Below, piece by piece: positions 37,499 to 48,697 of a stretch of DNA of 64,000 nt (its first letter is position 1; each line of letters opens with the position of its first letter). The stretch is from assembly GCA_013322215.1 (NCBI GenBank), contig JAAMEZ010000010.1, positions 62,001-126,000 of the forward strand. Direction: 5' to 3'. The notes under the pieces are model-generated. The model did not search any database, was not told where the DNA came from, and saw only the letters and a program-made list of their open reading frames with translations. The DNA is from Martinezella rhizogenes. Its GTDB lineage: Bacteria > Pseudomonadota > Alphaproteobacteria > Rhizobiales > Rhizobiaceae. A program made the translations under genes and the position numbers.

Positions 37499-37600
37499 GG
37501 AGCGCTTCCGCTTTTCTTCTGATCGCGGAAACGCTCTACCTTTCGTTTTTACGCAATTCCGGACTGGAAACCGCATCACACTTTTCCTGGAATTGCTTTG
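37499..37600. repeat. Mosaic intergenic palindrome, copy 4 (diverged)
   Basis: Module 1 is GAGCGCTTCCGC ... GCGGAAACGCTC, which keeps the outer arms but has a different interior. Module 2 is CGCAATTCCGGACTGGAAA, then CCGCATCACAC, then TTTTCCTGGAATTGCTTTG. It lies just upstream of polA in the 523-bp polA-marR gap. Confidence 0.75.
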
Positions 37601-37699
37601 GTGAGAGGGCCAAATCTCTCACTGAAACGTTACTAACTTTTAATCAATCTAATCTGCGCATTCCCTTGAAAAACCATATTCGGAACCTCAAATCATAGT

Positions 37700-37843
37700 C
37701 ACCGGCGATTGATACGCCGAGGGTCTGGCAACCGGCCTGTCCCCCGCCATGTCAGACTTGGACAAAGGCCTATCCCCTCTCCGGGCCTTTGTCCCCCTTT
37801 CATGAGCCGCCATGGCGTCCCCTCCAGGCCATGGCGGCTTTTT
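37700..37843 (+). ncRNA. Probable trans-acting small RNA between polA and marR
   Basis: No gene on this strand ends here, yet two consecutive stems are followed by a terminator. Stem 1 is GGACAAAGGCC (37761) with GGCCTTTGTCC (37785), a perfect 11-bp match whose loop contains ATCCCCTCTCC. Stem 2 is GCCGCCATGG (37806) with CCATGGCGGC (37829), loop CGTCCCCTCCAGG, then TTTTT. Upstream, CTTGAA (37665) and CAAATC (about 37689) can serve as promoter elements, giving an RNA of roughly 145 nt. Both loops expose CCCCUC, an anti-Shine-Dalgarno-type sequence. The Rhizobiales alpha-r7 (Smr7C) RNA family has, as I recall, the same polA/marR context and a similar size. The 5' end is approximate. Confidence 0.75.
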
Positions 37844-37962
37844 CATGCGAAAAATACAACCTATGAACGTGAAAAAATCGACTGAAGTTGCTGATTTCAG
37901 AGGAGCTCTACCCAAATAATTGCTGATTGTCTTGACCTTGAATTATCGGCATATTTGCAATC

Positions 37963-38394
37963 ATGGGATTTAATCGGATGGACTCCGCCGCCTACCTTGC
38001 CAGTCAGATGGCGAAGGGATTCGCTCGCTCGTTACAACAACGCGCGGCGAAGCTTGGCTTTTCCCCCGGTCAGTTTCCGATCCTGCTGGAACTGTGGTCC
38101 GAAGACGGGCTGACGCAGAAACAATTGCTTGAGCGGGTCGATATCGAGCAGGCGACGATGGCCAATACGCTGTCGCGCATGGAGCGAGACGGGCTCGTGG
38201 AGCGGCGACCGCATCCGTCGGACAAGCGGGCGCAGCTGATCTTCCTGACGAGCAAGGCCACAGCCATGCAGGCGGAAGCCATTGAGGCCGCCATGGCCGC
38301 CGACACGGATCTTCTCAAGGACTTCCGGCAATTCGAACGCGAGCTGCTGCTGGAATATATCCGGCGCGTGCTGGAGAATGCCAGGCAGCTTTAG
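37963..38394 (+). CDS. MarR-family transcriptional regulator
   Basis: The protein has 143 residues. The winged helix contains LTQKQLLERVDIEQATMANTLSRMERDGLVERRPHPSDKR, the canonical MarR recognition helix and wing with the DxR motif. Helices on both sides form the dimer interface. The ligand and target are unknown. The start at 37963 lacks a clear ribosome site; ATG at 37978, 15 bases in, is preceded by GGGA at fair spacing. A TTGACC (37932) lies in the short upstream region. It is convergent with the GGDEF-EAL gene. Confidence 0.9.
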   Translation: MGFNRMDSAAYLASQMAKGFARSLQQRAAKLGFSPGQFPILLELWSEDGLTQKQLLERVDIEQATMANTLSRMERDGLVERRPHPSDKRAQLIFLTSKATAMQAEAIEAAMAADTDLLKDFRQFERELLLEYIRRVLENARQL

Positions 38395-38454
38395 ATCTTT
38401 GATCTTGTTCATGCCATTGCCGCAAAGCTACCGCACACTTTTGCGCGACACGCT

Positions 38455-40797
38455 TCAGCCCTGCCCGACTGCCTTATCCATGTTGGACCGAAATTGGCTG
38501 GGTCCGACATCCGGCTTGCCGAAGAAAATCCCTTGCAGCTGGGCACAACCTTCCTCGATGACGATGCGACGCTGGGTTTCCGTTTCCACACCTTCGGTCA
38601 CGACCGGCATGTTCAGGCTATGCCCGAGGCCGATGATCGCGCGGACGATCGAGCGCGCTGCCGGATCATGCTCCAGGGCACCAGTAAAGCTGCGGTCGAC
38701 CTTGATCTTGTCGAAGGGGAAGGCGCGCAGATTGCTGAGCGAGGAAAAGCCGGTTCCGAAATCATCCATGACGACGCGAACGCCGAGACGGTGCAGCCGC
38801 TGTAGCGTCGCGATGACAGCCGTGCGCTCGCGCATCAGCGCCGCCTCGGTGATCTCCAGTTCGAGACGCTGCGGATCGAGACCGGTCTTGCGCAGGATGC
38901 GCTCGATCTGGTCATAGAGGGTCGGGATCATGAATTGCAGCGGCGAGAGATTGACCGCGACATTTGCGGGCTCGCTCCAGCGTGTCGCCTCCTGGCATGC
39001 CTGCTGCAGCACCCATTCGCCGATCGCGACAATCGATCCGCTTTCCTCGGCGATCGGAATGAAGGTTTCCGGATCGATCACGCCGCGATCCGGATGCGCC
39101 CAGCGCAACAGGGCCTCATAGCCGCTGACCCCGTCGCTGCCGACATCATAGATTGGCTGATATTCCAGAAAGAGCTGGCGGCGAAGGATAGCCTGGCGCA
39201 GATCGTTCTCGAGCTGGCGACGCATGCGTACGGCCTTGTCCATTTCTGCATCGAAGAAACAGGCATGGCCGCGACCGGCATGCTTGGCGCGATAAAGCGC
39301 CATATCCGCATTGGCATAAAGTTGCTCGGCGCTCGCGCCATCACGCGGATAGATGGCGATGCCGATGCTGACGCCGACGGCTGTCGGATCCCGCGCCGTA
39401 TCCATCTCCATGCCGAATTCCGCGAGAATGCGCTCGGCAAGACGCGTGGCTCCCTCAGGCTGCCGCCGCTTGGGCTGGATGATGGCGAATTCGTCGCCAC
39501 CGAGCCTTGCCACCGTATCGCCATCCTCGATCGTGCGCTGTAGGATGCCGGCGACCCTGCAGAGGATGCGATCTCCTTCGGCGTGACCGAAGACATCATT
39601 GATTGCCTTGAAGCGGTCGAGGTCCAGGCAAAAGATGGCGACTTCGCCACCTTTGCGATTGACCATCTGCAGCGCCTGACGCATGCGCTGGTCGAACAGC
39701 GAGCGGTTGGGAAGATCCGTCAATATGTCATGATGCGCCAGGTGCTCGATCATCTGCTGCGCCTGGCGACGCTCGGTCAGGTCGCGCACGACAAGCACGC
39801 TGCATTCGTGACCGCGATAGGTGATGGAACGACGCACGGTTTCGACGGGGATCGCCTTGCCGTCATGACCCGACAGCGTCGTCTCCAGCGGAATGGCGGC
39901 TTCGGCATGAATATCCATGTCGATGTTCAGAAAGACCTCGGGCGCGACACCGATCACCTGCTGTGCCGACCAGCCGGAAATGGCGAAGAACCGCTCGTTC
40001 GCATCGATCACCCGGCCGTCACGGACGATGAGCAACCCTTCCAGCGACGCGTTGGCGAAACCTCGGAGGTCAGTCAAATGACGGTCGATGAAGATGGCGC
40101 CAAGAGTAATGAGGATCAGACCCATCGCGGCAGCCATGACGATGCCGGCAAGGATGCTTCGATCCATGGAGAGAGCAGCACCCGACACGCCCACTTCCGG
40201 CGTCAGCGTGACGCCGCTCATCGCGGTGAAATGGAGGGAGCAGATCGCAAGCAGCAGCAGAAGAGCGCCAGCCATAATGCGCTTGAAGCCAGGAAGGCTG
40301 CGAAACACCAGGAAAGCCAGCGAGGAGAAGACGGCACCGATGACGACTGAAGCGACGACGCGCGGTATATCGAAGGAAAGTTCTGCCGAGGCTTCGATGG
40401 CCTGCATGCCTGTGAAGTGCATGGCGGCTATTCCAAAAGCCATCAGCATGCCGCCGGCCGCAAAGGAAACGCGATTATCCCATTCGAAGGCGACGGCGAT
40501 GGCAAGCCATGAGCCGACGATGGCAAGAACCACCGAAAGCACGGTCAGCGAAACATCATAGGAGATCGGAAGACTGCTCTCATAGGCGAGCATGGCAATG
40601 AAATGCGTTGCCCAGATGCCGACACCGCTCGCAAAAGCCGCAGCAACAATCCAATAGCGACGCTGATGCGACTGGCATTCCTGCGCACGCGAAAAAAGAA
40701 GCATGGTGGCAAGGCTGCCGATGAGGCAGATGACTGCCGCTACAACAATAAGCCTAAAGTCATGATCGTCACGAATACATGCAATCACTGAAAACAT
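38455..40797 (-). CDS. MHYT-PAS-GGDEF-EAL cyclic-di-GMP signalling protein
   Basis: The protein has 780 residues. The N-terminal membrane sensor (about 1-225) has MHYT-type motifs THFIAM, MHFTGM and LHFTAM, proposed to bind a metal and sense small molecules. A PAS domain follows (about 245-350, RVIDANERFFAISGWSAQQV). Then comes the GGDEF domain with intact ARLGGDEFAII (about 365-520), and the EAL domain with YEALLRWAHPDRG, NVAVNLSPLQF, LELEITEAALM, DDFGTGFSSLSNL and TEGVETETQ. Both catalytic sites look intact, so it could make or degrade cyclic-di-GMP depending on signal. It acts at the inner membrane and is monocistronic. Confidence 0.94.
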   Translation of the reverse strand: MFSVIACIRDDHDFRLIVVAAVICLIGSLATMLLFSRAQECQSHQRRYWIVAAAFASGVGIWATHFIAMLAYESSLPISYDVSLTVLSVVLAIVGSWLAIAVAFEWDNRVSFAAGGMLMAFGIAAMHFTGMQAIEASAELSFDIPRVVASVVIGAVFSSLAFLVFRSLPGFKRIMAGALLLLLAICSLHFTAMSGVTLTPEVGVSGAALSMDRSILAGIVMAAAMGLILITLGAIFIDRHLTDLRGFANASLEGLLIVRDGRVIDANERFFAISGWSAQQVIGVAPEVFLNIDMDIHAEAAIPLETTLSGHDGKAIPVETVRRSITYRGHECSVLVVRDLTERRQAQQMIEHLAHHDILTDLPNRSLFDQRMRQALQMVNRKGGEVAIFCLDLDRFKAINDVFGHAEGDRILCRVAGILQRTIEDGDTVARLGGDEFAIIQPKRRQPEGATRLAERILAEFGMEMDTARDPTAVGVSIGIAIYPRDGASAEQLYANADMALYRAKHAGRGHACFFDAEMDKAVRMRRQLENDLRQAILRRQLFLEYQPIYDVGSDGVSGYEALLRWAHPDRGVIDPETFIPIAEESGSIVAIGEWVLQQACQEATRWSEPANVAVNLSPLQFMIPTLYDQIERILRKTGLDPQRLELEITEAALMRERTAVIATLQRLHRLGVRVVMDDFGTGFSSLSNLRAFPFDKIKVDRSFTGALEHDPAARSIVRAIIGLGHSLNMPVVTEGVETETQRRIVIEEGCAQLQGIFFGKPDVGPSQFRSNMDKAVGQG

Positions 40798-40996
40798 TAT
40801 GCGTCTCCAGAATACGCTTCTGGATTGAGGTTATTTCTAATAATCTAAAAAACTTGTAAACTACATACGCAACTAATCACATAAGAGCAGGCCTCGATCG
40901 AAAGACGCAAGCTACGGTAAATTTTCAGTTTTAACGCCTCGAAACCCGCCGGGCTTTGGTCTATCGTCCATCCAAATCTCATGTAAGGAGTCGGAT

Positions 40997-42385
40997 ATGA
41001 CCGATCTATCGCCCGTTCTCGACCGCGCCGATCAGAACCTCCCTTCCAGCCTCGACAATCTCTTCGAACTACTGCGCATCAAGTCCATCTCGACGGACCC
41101 GGACTACAAGGCGGAATGCCGCAAGGCGGCGGAATGGCTGGTCACCTACCTGAACTCGCTCGGCTTCGAGGCCTCCGTGCGCGACACGCCCGGACATCCG
41201 ATGGTGGTCGCCCATCACGACGCCGGCAGCGCCGATGCGCCGCATGTGCTGTTCTACGGTCACTATGACGTGCAGCCGGTCGATCCGATCGAGCTCTGGG
41301 AAAGCGACCCTTTCGCGCCTGAAATCAAGGATATGGGTAATGGCCGCAAGATCCTGACCGGCCGCGGCACGTCGGACGACAAGGGCCAGCTGATGACCTT
41401 CGTCGAGGCCGTTCGCGCCTATAAGGAAACCAGGGGCGCGCTGCCGGTGCGCATCACCATCCTGTTCGAAGGCGAAGAGGAATCCGGCTCGCCCTCCCTC
41501 AAGCCCTTCCTCGAAGCCAATGCCGCCGAGCTGAATGCGGATTTTGCCCTCGTCTGCGATACCGGCATGTGGGATGGCGACACGCCGGCAATCTCGGCTG
41601 GCCTGCGCGGACTGGTGGGCGAGGAAATCGTCATCACCGCCGCCGACCGCGATTTGCATTCGGGTCTCTTCGGCGGCGCTGCCGCAAATCCGATCCACAT
41701 CCTGACCGACATCCTCGCCGGCCTGCATGACGAGACAGGGCGCATCACACTTCCCGGCTTCTATGACGGCGTCGAGGAAACGCCCGCCAACATCAAGGCC
41801 TCCTGGGAGAAGCTCGGCATGACGGCCGAAAAATTCCTCGGCGAAGTCGGCCTGTCGATCCCTTCGGGCGAGAAGGGCCGTTCGGTAATGGAGCTCACCT
41901 GGGCGCGACCGACGGCGGAAGTGAACGGCATTTGGGGCGGCTATACCGGCGCCGGCTTCAAGACCGTGATTGCAGCCAAGGCATCGGCGAAGGTTTCGTT
42001 CCGTCTCGTCGGCCAGCAGAACCCGGCGGCGATCCGCGAGAGCTTCCGCGCCTATGTGCGCTCGAAGATCCCCGCCGATTGCTCGGTGGAGTTCCATGAG
42101 CATGGCGGCTCGCCGGCCATCCAGCTTTCCTACGATTCGCCAGTGCTGACCAAGGCGAAGACGGCGCTTTCCAACGAATGGCCGAAGCCCGCCCTCATCA
42201 TCGGCATGGGTGGCTCGATCCCGATCGTCGGCGACTTCCAGAAGATGCTCGGCATGGAATCGCTGCTCGTCGGCTACGGCCTCTCCGACGACCGCATCCA
42301 TTCGCCGAACGAGAAGTACGAACTGCGCTCCTATCACAAAGGCATTCGCTCCTGGATTCGCATCCTCGACGCGCTCGCCAGCTAA
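40997..42385 (+). CDS. M20-family dipeptidase
   Basis: The protein has 462 residues. It is a di-zinc peptidase with HVLFYGHYDVQPVDP (metal His and Asp), ILTGRGTSDDKGQLMTFVEA (bridging Asp), ILFEGEEESGSPSLKPFL (catalytic Glu and metal Glu), and a dimerisation insert with DLHSGLFGGAAANPIHILTD. This layout is that of the ArgE/DapE/carnosinase-type dipeptidases, active in the cytoplasm. GTAAGGAG precedes the ATG. The 199-bp gap upstream, divergent from the MHYT gene, is AT-rich and likely holds both promoters. A GC stem (GCGCGT/ACGCGC) follows the stop. Confidence 0.92.
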   Translation: MTDLSPVLDRADQNLPSSLDNLFELLRIKSISTDPDYKAECRKAAEWLVTYLNSLGFEASVRDTPGHPMVVAHHDAGSADAPHVLFYGHYDVQPVDPIELWESDPFAPEIKDMGNGRKILTGRGTSDDKGQLMTFVEAVRAYKETRGALPVRITILFEGEEESGSPSLKPFLEANAAELNADFALVCDTGMWDGDTPAISAGLRGLVGEEIVITAADRDLHSGLFGGAAANPIHILTDILAGLHDETGRITLPGFYDGVEETPANIKASWEKLGMTAEKFLGEVGLSIPSGEKGRSVMELTWARPTAEVNGIWGGYTGAGFKTVIAAKASAKVSFRLVGQQNPAAIRESFRAYVRSKIPADCSVEFHEHGGSPAIQLSYDSPVLTKAKTALSNEWPKPALIIGMGGSIPIVGDFQKMLGMESLLVGYGLSDDRIHSPNEKYELRSYHKGIRSWIRILDALAS

Positions 42386-42519
42386 GCAACTTCCGGGACG
42401 CGCGTTTCGCACGCGCGCCCCGCAACCGACCCCGCCTCGACGGCAAGGCATGCCGTCATCCGGACCGAGAGGTGAACCGCCGCCCTCGCGTCATTTCGCT
42501 GAGATCGACGAGATAGGAC

Positions 42520-43443
42520 ATGGGAATCTGGATCGATACCGATATGGGGTTCGATGACATCGCCGCCATCCTGGTGGTGGCGCATTCCGATCTTGTCATC
42601 GACGGCGTTTCGCTCGTCTGCGGCAACGCACCGCTTTCCCATGTTCAGGCCAATGCGGCAGGCGCTGCCGCCGTCTTCGGCTGGAGCTTTCCGATCCATA
42701 CCGGCCGTGAGCTACCGGTTCTGTGCAAGTTGGAAACGGCGCAGAGCATTCTTGGCCAGACCGGCATCCCGACGACCGGCCGAAGCTTGCCGCCGGCCCA
42801 TCCGCTACCCTCAAGCGATGCCTTTACGGCGCTCTGCGACTGGCTTTCCGACGGAAACGGGCCGAAACGCATCCTGGCGCTCGGGCCGTTGACGAACATT
42901 GCTGCCCTGGCGCTGGCGCGACCGGATCTCGCCGTCGGCATCGACGAACTGACATGGATGGGCGGAGGGGTCACGTCGGGCAATCATACGGCGTCGGCGG
43001 AATTCAACGCCCTAGCTGATCCCGAGGCGCTGGCGATCGTGCTGGCGCACAACCTGCCGTTCCGCATGGTCGATCTCGATATCTGCCGCAAGGTGCTAGC
43101 CTGGCCGGAAGATGTTGCCCATATCCGCGAGATTGCCGGCGAAAAGGCGCAGCTGCTCGCGGACCTGCTCGAAGGCTACATCAACATCGCCATCAGCCGT
43201 GGCAGGCCGGCCATGGCAATCTACGATCCAACGGCCGCCGCCATCTTCGTCGAGCCAGGGATCGCCACCCTTCGGCATGCCCGGATCGATGCAGAATTGC
43301 AGGGGCAGCATACGCGTGGGCGCACCGTCGTCGAAACGCGGGCTTCGCATGGGCAATTCAATGCCCATTTCGCCGCGGAGATCGACGCCGAAAGGGCACG
43401 CCGGATCATCCTCGATGCGCTGCTGCGAGAAGCTGGTTACTGA
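42520..43443 (+). CDS. Inosine/uridine-preferring nucleoside hydrolase
   Basis: The protein has 307 residues. The N-terminal calcium-binding signature is IWIDTDMGFDDIAAILVV, the family hallmark DTDxGxDD. Other typical parts are ILALGPLTNIAALALARPDL, LTWMGGGVTSGNHTASAEFN with the ribose-binding Asn, and the distal YDPTAAAIFVEP segment. It cleaves the N-glycosidic bond of nucleosides for base and ribose salvage; base preference cannot be read here. It lies 134 bp after the dipeptidase and may share its transcript. Confidence 0.92.
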   Translation: MGIWIDTDMGFDDIAAILVVAHSDLVIDGVSLVCGNAPLSHVQANAAGAAAVFGWSFPIHTGRELPVLCKLETAQSILGQTGIPTTGRSLPPAHPLPSSDAFTALCDWLSDGNGPKRILALGPLTNIAALALARPDLAVGIDELTWMGGGVTSGNHTASAEFNALADPEALAIVLAHNLPFRMVDLDICRKVLAWPEDVAHIREIAGEKAQLLADLLEGYINIAISRGRPAMAIYDPTAAAIFVEPGIATLRHARIDAELQGQHTRGRTVVETRASHGQFNAHFAAEIDAERARRIILDALLREAGY

Positions 43444-43528
43444 AAAGAGCCCCCGCTGGTCATTGGATATTGACACCTCGGAGCTGTGCTCATGGGGGTG
43501 AGCAGCGGCGAGGCGCGTTAAAATTGCC

Positions 43529-44701
43529 TCAGCCCTCCCCCAACTCCTGCTCGACCAATGTCGTCCAGAAGGCTACGCCCGAGGCGATTGCCTCGTCGTT
43601 GAAATCATAGGCGGTATTGTGATGCAGGGCGCCGTCAACGGCGGGGCCATTGCCGAGCCAGACGTAGCAGCCGGGAACATTCTGGCCGAAAAACGCGAAA
43701 TCGTCGCCGGCAGTCGATGGCGGGAAGCGGGTCTGCACGTTCTCGCCAAAAACGGTCGTCGCAGCCTTCAGCGCCCGCGCCGTGGCATCGGCATCGTTGA
43801 CGACGGGCGGAATGCGGCGCTCGAACTGGTAGTCGACAGCAATGTTGAACATGGCGGCCGTGCCATGCGCCAGGCGCCCGATTTCCTCTTCCAGCTGATC
43901 GCGAACCTCCGGCGTATAGGCTCGCGCCGTGCCGCCGATCTCGACCGTATCGGGTATCACATTCAGCGCCTTGGGGTCGCCCGCCTGCAAAGAGCAGGCG
44001 CTGACGACCGCCGGCTGCAGCGGATCGACGACGCGGCCGACGATGGTCTGCAGCGAAGACAGGAAAGTCGCCGCCGCCGTGATCGGGTCCTTGCCGAGAT
44101 GCGGCTTGGCGCCGTGGGTTCCTGTTCCCCGGAAGGTGATACGCCAGCTATCCGATGAGGCAAGCTGCGGTCCTTCGACAACGGCCATCTCGTCGACCGC
44201 AAGACCCGGCATATTGTGAAGTCCGTAAACGGCGTCGCAGGGGAAGAGATCGAAAAGGCCTTCCTCCACCATGCGCTTGGCGCCGCCACGCCCCTCCTCG
44301 GCCGGCTGGAAGATGAAATGCACCGTGCCGGAAAAGCCGCGCGTAGCGGCAAGGTGACGGGCGGCACCGAGCAGCATCGTCGTATGGCCATCATGCCCGC
44401 AAGCGTGCATCTTGCCGGGAATGGTGGATTTGTAGGGGCGATTGCCCTTCTCCGGCATGGCAAGCGCATCCATGTCAGCACGAAGACCGATGCGGCGTGT
44501 GCCGTTGCCAACCTGCAGCGTGCCGACGACACCGGTCTTGCCGAGACCGCGATGCACCGTCAGCCCGGCCTCCTCGAGCAAGGTGGCGACGATGCCGCTG
44601 GTGCGTTCCTCCTCGAAGCCGAGTTCGGGATGGGCATGAAGGTTGCGGCGAAGCGAGGTGAGGAAGGGGAGATCCTGCGTGATCTCTTCGGGAAAAGACA
44701 T
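43529..44701 (-). CDS. M20D amidohydrolase (hippurate hydrolase / IAA-amino acid hydrolase type)
   Basis: The protein has 390 residues. It has LRRNLHAHPELGFEEERTSG, IGLRADMDALAMPE, the metal-binding signature MHACGHDGHTTMLLGAARHL and FQPAEEGRGGAKRMVEEGLF. These are typical of cytoplasmic amidohydrolases that cleave N-acyl amino acids. Auxin conjugates or hippurate are possible substrates, but nothing here decides. The ATG at 44701 (MSFPEEITQDLP) matches the family start; the longer frame lacks a ribosome site. It lies 80 bp downstream of the iron transporter ATPase gene on the same strand. Confidence 0.93.
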   Translation of the reverse strand: MSFPEEITQDLPFLTSLRRNLHAHPELGFEEERTSGIVATLLEEAGLTVHRGLGKTGVVGTLQVGNGTRRIGLRADMDALAMPEKGNRPYKSTIPGKMHACGHDGHTTMLLGAARHLAATRGFSGTVHFIFQPAEEGRGGAKRMVEEGLFDLFPCDAVYGLHNMPGLAVDEMAVVEGPQLASSDSWRITFRGTGTHGAKPHLGKDPITAAATFLSSLQTIVGRVVDPLQPAVVSACSLQAGDPKALNVIPDTVEIGGTARAYTPEVRDQLEEEIGRLAHGTAAMFNIAVDYQFERRIPPVVNDADATARALKAATTVFGENVQTRFPPSTAGDDFAFFGQNVPGCYVWLGNGPAVDGALHHNTAYDFNDEAIASGVAFWTTLVEQELGEG

Positions 44702-44781
44702 AGGCGTTCCTTCGGCGTGGAGCACGATGATGGCGTGCCCTATCTTCCCCAAAGCTGTGCCTGCTTCAACCCAAATGGCGC

Positions 44782-45839
<1,058 letters not shown>

Positions 45840-45843
<4 letters not shown>

Positions 45844-47393
45844 TGTCCGGCCGTCCGCTTGGATTGCACGTAGAGGAGAAGAGTGAGCGGCAGCGACAGG
45901 ACGACCATCATGAAGGCGTAGGGTGCTGCGGAAACATAGTCGATCTCGCTGGTCAGAGACCAGAATTTCGTCGCCAGCGTTTCCGTGCCGTTGGGGGAGA
46001 GCATCAGTGTTGCCGTCAGCTCGTTTGTGATGCCGAGCGCCACGAGCGCAACGCTGGCGGCAAAGCCGGGTGCGGCAAGCCGCATGGTGATCTGCCGCAC
46101 CGCCTGCGCCGGCGTGCGGCCGAGCGCCATGGCGGCGCGCTCGAGCTCGACGGGTGCCTGAGCGATACTGGCGCGCAGGCCGACCATGGCGCGCGGCAGA
46201 AACAGCAGCACATAGGCAAGCAGCAACGTCGCAAAGGTCTGGTAGAGCGGCAGGATCAGCCGGACGGTGATCGACACCAGCGCCAGGGCGACGACGACGC
46301 CCGGCAGTGAGCCGACATAATAGTGGCAGGCTTCGAGAATACGCTGCAGCCGGCCCGGCGCGCGCACCGACAGCCATGCCATAGGGGTCGCCGCGATGGT
46401 GGCGAGGAGGCCGCCGGCGATCGCGAGAAGAATGGTCTGCAGCAAAGCGGAGCCAACCGTATCGAGGCGCCAGACGCCTGCGCCACCAAGATAAAGCCAG
46501 CGCGCCAGGGTGACGAAGGGAATGCCGAGCGTCAGTGCAACCGTGACGATGGGCAGTGCGACAGCGGGAACGACGAACCAGCCGAGACGACGGCGATCGG
46601 TCGGGCGCGCAGCACCCGAACCGATGCGGGCATAGCGCTCGTTGCCCCGCACCAGCACCTCGATGCCGAGCAGCAGCAGGCAGCAGAAGACGAGCACACC
46701 ACCGAGCATATTGGCCGCCGGACTGTTATAGGCCGACTGGAATTGGTCGACGATGGCGGTCGAGAAAGTGTCGAAGCGGATCATCACGTAGAGACCGTAT
46801 TCCGCCAGCAAATGCAGGCCGATCAGCAGCGAGCCGCCACAGATGGCGAGGCGCAGCTGCGGCAGGATCGCCCGGAAGAAGACGCGCCAGGGGCCAAGGC
46901 CGAGCGAGGCGGCCGCATCCTCGATCGCCGGATCGAGCCGGCGCAGGGCGGCCGCGACAGGCAGATAGAGAAAGGGGTAGTAGGCAAGCACCGAGACCAG
47001 CACGCCGCTCCAGAGCCCACGCATGCTCGGCACGAGACTGACCCAGGCATAGCTGTGCACGAATGCCGGGACGGCAAGCGGCGCCGCCGCAAGCCAGGAC
47101 CAGAGGCGCGCGCCCGGAATATCGGTGCGCTCCGTCAGCCAGGCGAGCGTGACAGCCAGCAGGATGGAAAGCGGTATGGTGCAGACTTCGAGCAGGACGG
47201 TATTGACGAGTAGCTCGCCGACGCGATTGCGGAAGATCAGGGCGATGACCTCGGCCCAGCCGGTATCGATGGTGATCCAGACGATGAAGCCGAGCGGCAC
47301 CAGGCTTAGAAGCGCGACGACGGAAGCAAGAGCGACGACGGAAGCATGCCGGACGCGGCTGCGGGGAGCAGCCGTCAGCGGGGGCATTCGCAT
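45840..47393 (-). CDS. Ferric iron ABC importer permease, fused double type (FbpB)
   Basis: The protein has about 517 residues with roughly twelve spans. It contains two permease halves in one chain: the first core around [20 protein letters not shown], the second around [20 protein letters not shown], both EAA-type loops. This fused arrangement is standard for FbpB. ATG at 47393 ([18 protein letters not shown]) is the most plausible start, although its ribosome site is poor. An in-frame TTG at 47543 would add 50 residues that do not resemble the family. The 211-bp gap to the binding-protein gene holds a small TATGCCC/GGGCATA hairpin. Confidence 0.88.
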
Positions 47394-47604
47394 GGCGGCA
47401 GGTTCGCCGGCATATGTGTTCTTCTGCAGCAAATCCGAGCTGCCTTTCACGCCCTGAAATAGGAAGGCAACCGCCGTAGACGGCGATTGCCCGATCGATC
47501 GGCCTTGAGGCCATCCGTATGCCCCTAGCAGGGCATAGGACAATGATGCAAGAGCAAAGCCCCTCCGAAAGCGCGCGCAAGGCGCTGCGGCGCGGGCTTT
47601 CTCC

Positions 47605-48621
47605 TTAGATGAGACCAGCTTCCGTCATCAGGTCGGTGACCTTCTTGCTGTTCAACTTTGAAGGCTCGACCTTAGGCGCCTGCAGTTCGGAGAGCGGCAC
47701 CAGCTTCGAGTTGGAAGCATCGCCATTGCCGACAGCATATTCATAGGAATCGCCGTCACGCAGAACGGCCTGACCGCCCTTGCCGGTGATCCACTTCAGG
47801 AATGCCTGGGCTTCCTTCTGATGCTGGCTGGATGCCAGCACGCCGCCGCCCGAGATGCTGACGAAAGCGCCCGGATCCTGGTTCTTGAAGTAGTGCAGCG
47901 AGACGTTCTTGCTGTTTTCACCGGTCTTGGCCTGATCGCCGAACCAGTAGTAGTGATAGATGACAGCGCCTTCGATCTCGCCGGCATTGACGGCCTTCAT
48001 GGCAACACTGTTGCCCTTGTAGAAGCTGGCATTTTCCTTCATGGCCTTCAGCCAGGCGCGGGTTGCATCCTCACCCTTCAGCTCAAGGAACGCGCTGACG
48101 ATCGCCTGGAAGTCTGCGCCGGCGGGCGAAGCGCCCCAGCGGCCCTTCCACTTGGGATCGGCGAGATCCAGCATCGACTTCGGCAGATCGGCTTCCTTCA
48201 GCTTGGTCTTGTCATAGGCAAAAACCGTCGAACGGGCGGCAACGCCGACCCAGTTGCCATCGGCAGCCTTGAAGGTTTCCGGCACCTGGGCGAGCGTCGC
48301 GGCATCGACCGGAGCGAAGAGCTTGCTGGCATCGACCAGCGTCATGCCCGGCGAATTTTCCGTCAGATAGACGTCTGCGGGAGAGGCAGCACCTTCCTGG
48401 ATGATCTGGTTGGCAAACTGCATGTCGCTACCATTGCGGATCGTGACCTTGATGCCGGTTTCCTTGGTGAAGCCATCCGCCCAGGCCTGCGTCAGCGCCT
48501 CGTGCTGGGCGTTGTAGACGACGATGCCTTCGGATTCGGCGGCGTTCGCCATCATCGGAGCAACGGCGAGGCCTGCGGCAAGCGCCAGCGCGCTCGTGAG
48601 ATGAGAAAAGGAAAAAGTCAT
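47605..48621 (-). CDS. Periplasmic ferric iron-binding protein, FbpA type
   Basis: The protein has 338 residues. A signal peptide ends near MANA-AESEG. The mature start [20 protein letters not shown] and [20 protein letters not shown] are typical of FbpA/AfuA. The iron-binding tyrosines probably lie in [13 protein letters not shown]. It delivers Fe(III) to the FbpBC permease. It has its own well-formed promoter and an iron-responsive-type motif, so iron-dependent regulation (RirA or Fur-like) is likely. It is the first gene of the iron-import operon on the minus strand. Confidence 0.93.
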   Translation of the reverse strand: MTFSFSHLTSALALAAGLAVAPMMANAAESEGIVVYNAQHEALTQAWADGFTKETGIKVTIRNGSDMQFANQIIQEGAASPADVYLTENSPGMTLVDASKLFAPVDAATLAQVPETFKAADGNWVGVAARSTVFAYDKTKLKEADLPKSMLDLADPKWKGRWGASPAGADFQAIVSAFLELKGEDATRAWLKAMKENASFYKGNSVAMKAVNAGEIEGAVIYHYYWFGDQAKTGENSKNVSLHYFKNQDPGAFVSISGGGVLASSQHQKEAQAFLKWITGKGGQAVLRDGDSYEYAVGNGDASNSKLVPLSELQAPKVEPSKLNSKKVTDLMTEAGLI

Positions 48622-48668
48622 TAAGTCCTCTCGCTTGAAAGTCGCCGCCCCCGGCAGCGATGCGATAG

Positions 48669-48697
48669 CGTATATTTTTCCTGAGCGTTCTTTTCAA
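48669..48697 (-). promoter_or_regulatory. fbpA promoter overlapping a TGA-N9-TCA motif
   Basis: On the minus strand TTGAAA (complement of 48692-48697) and TATACG (complement of 48669-48674) are separated by exactly 17 bp, a good vegetative promoter 48 bp before the start codon. TGA-N9-TCA at 48682-48696 matches the iron-responsive operator pattern described for RirA in rhizobia and overlaps the -35 and spacer. The six-base match alone is weak; position beside an iron importer gives it weight. Confidence 0.6.

Noticed and set aside
34770..37604. A 944-codon open frame antisense to polA
   Set aside because: Shadow of polA caused by GC-rich third positions; no domain is recognisable and it would run across the polA start and the adjacent repeat.
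47394..47543. N-terminal extension of the iron permease by 50 codons
   Set aside because: The start would be TTG without a ribosome site and the extension does not look like the N-terminus of FbpB-type permeases.
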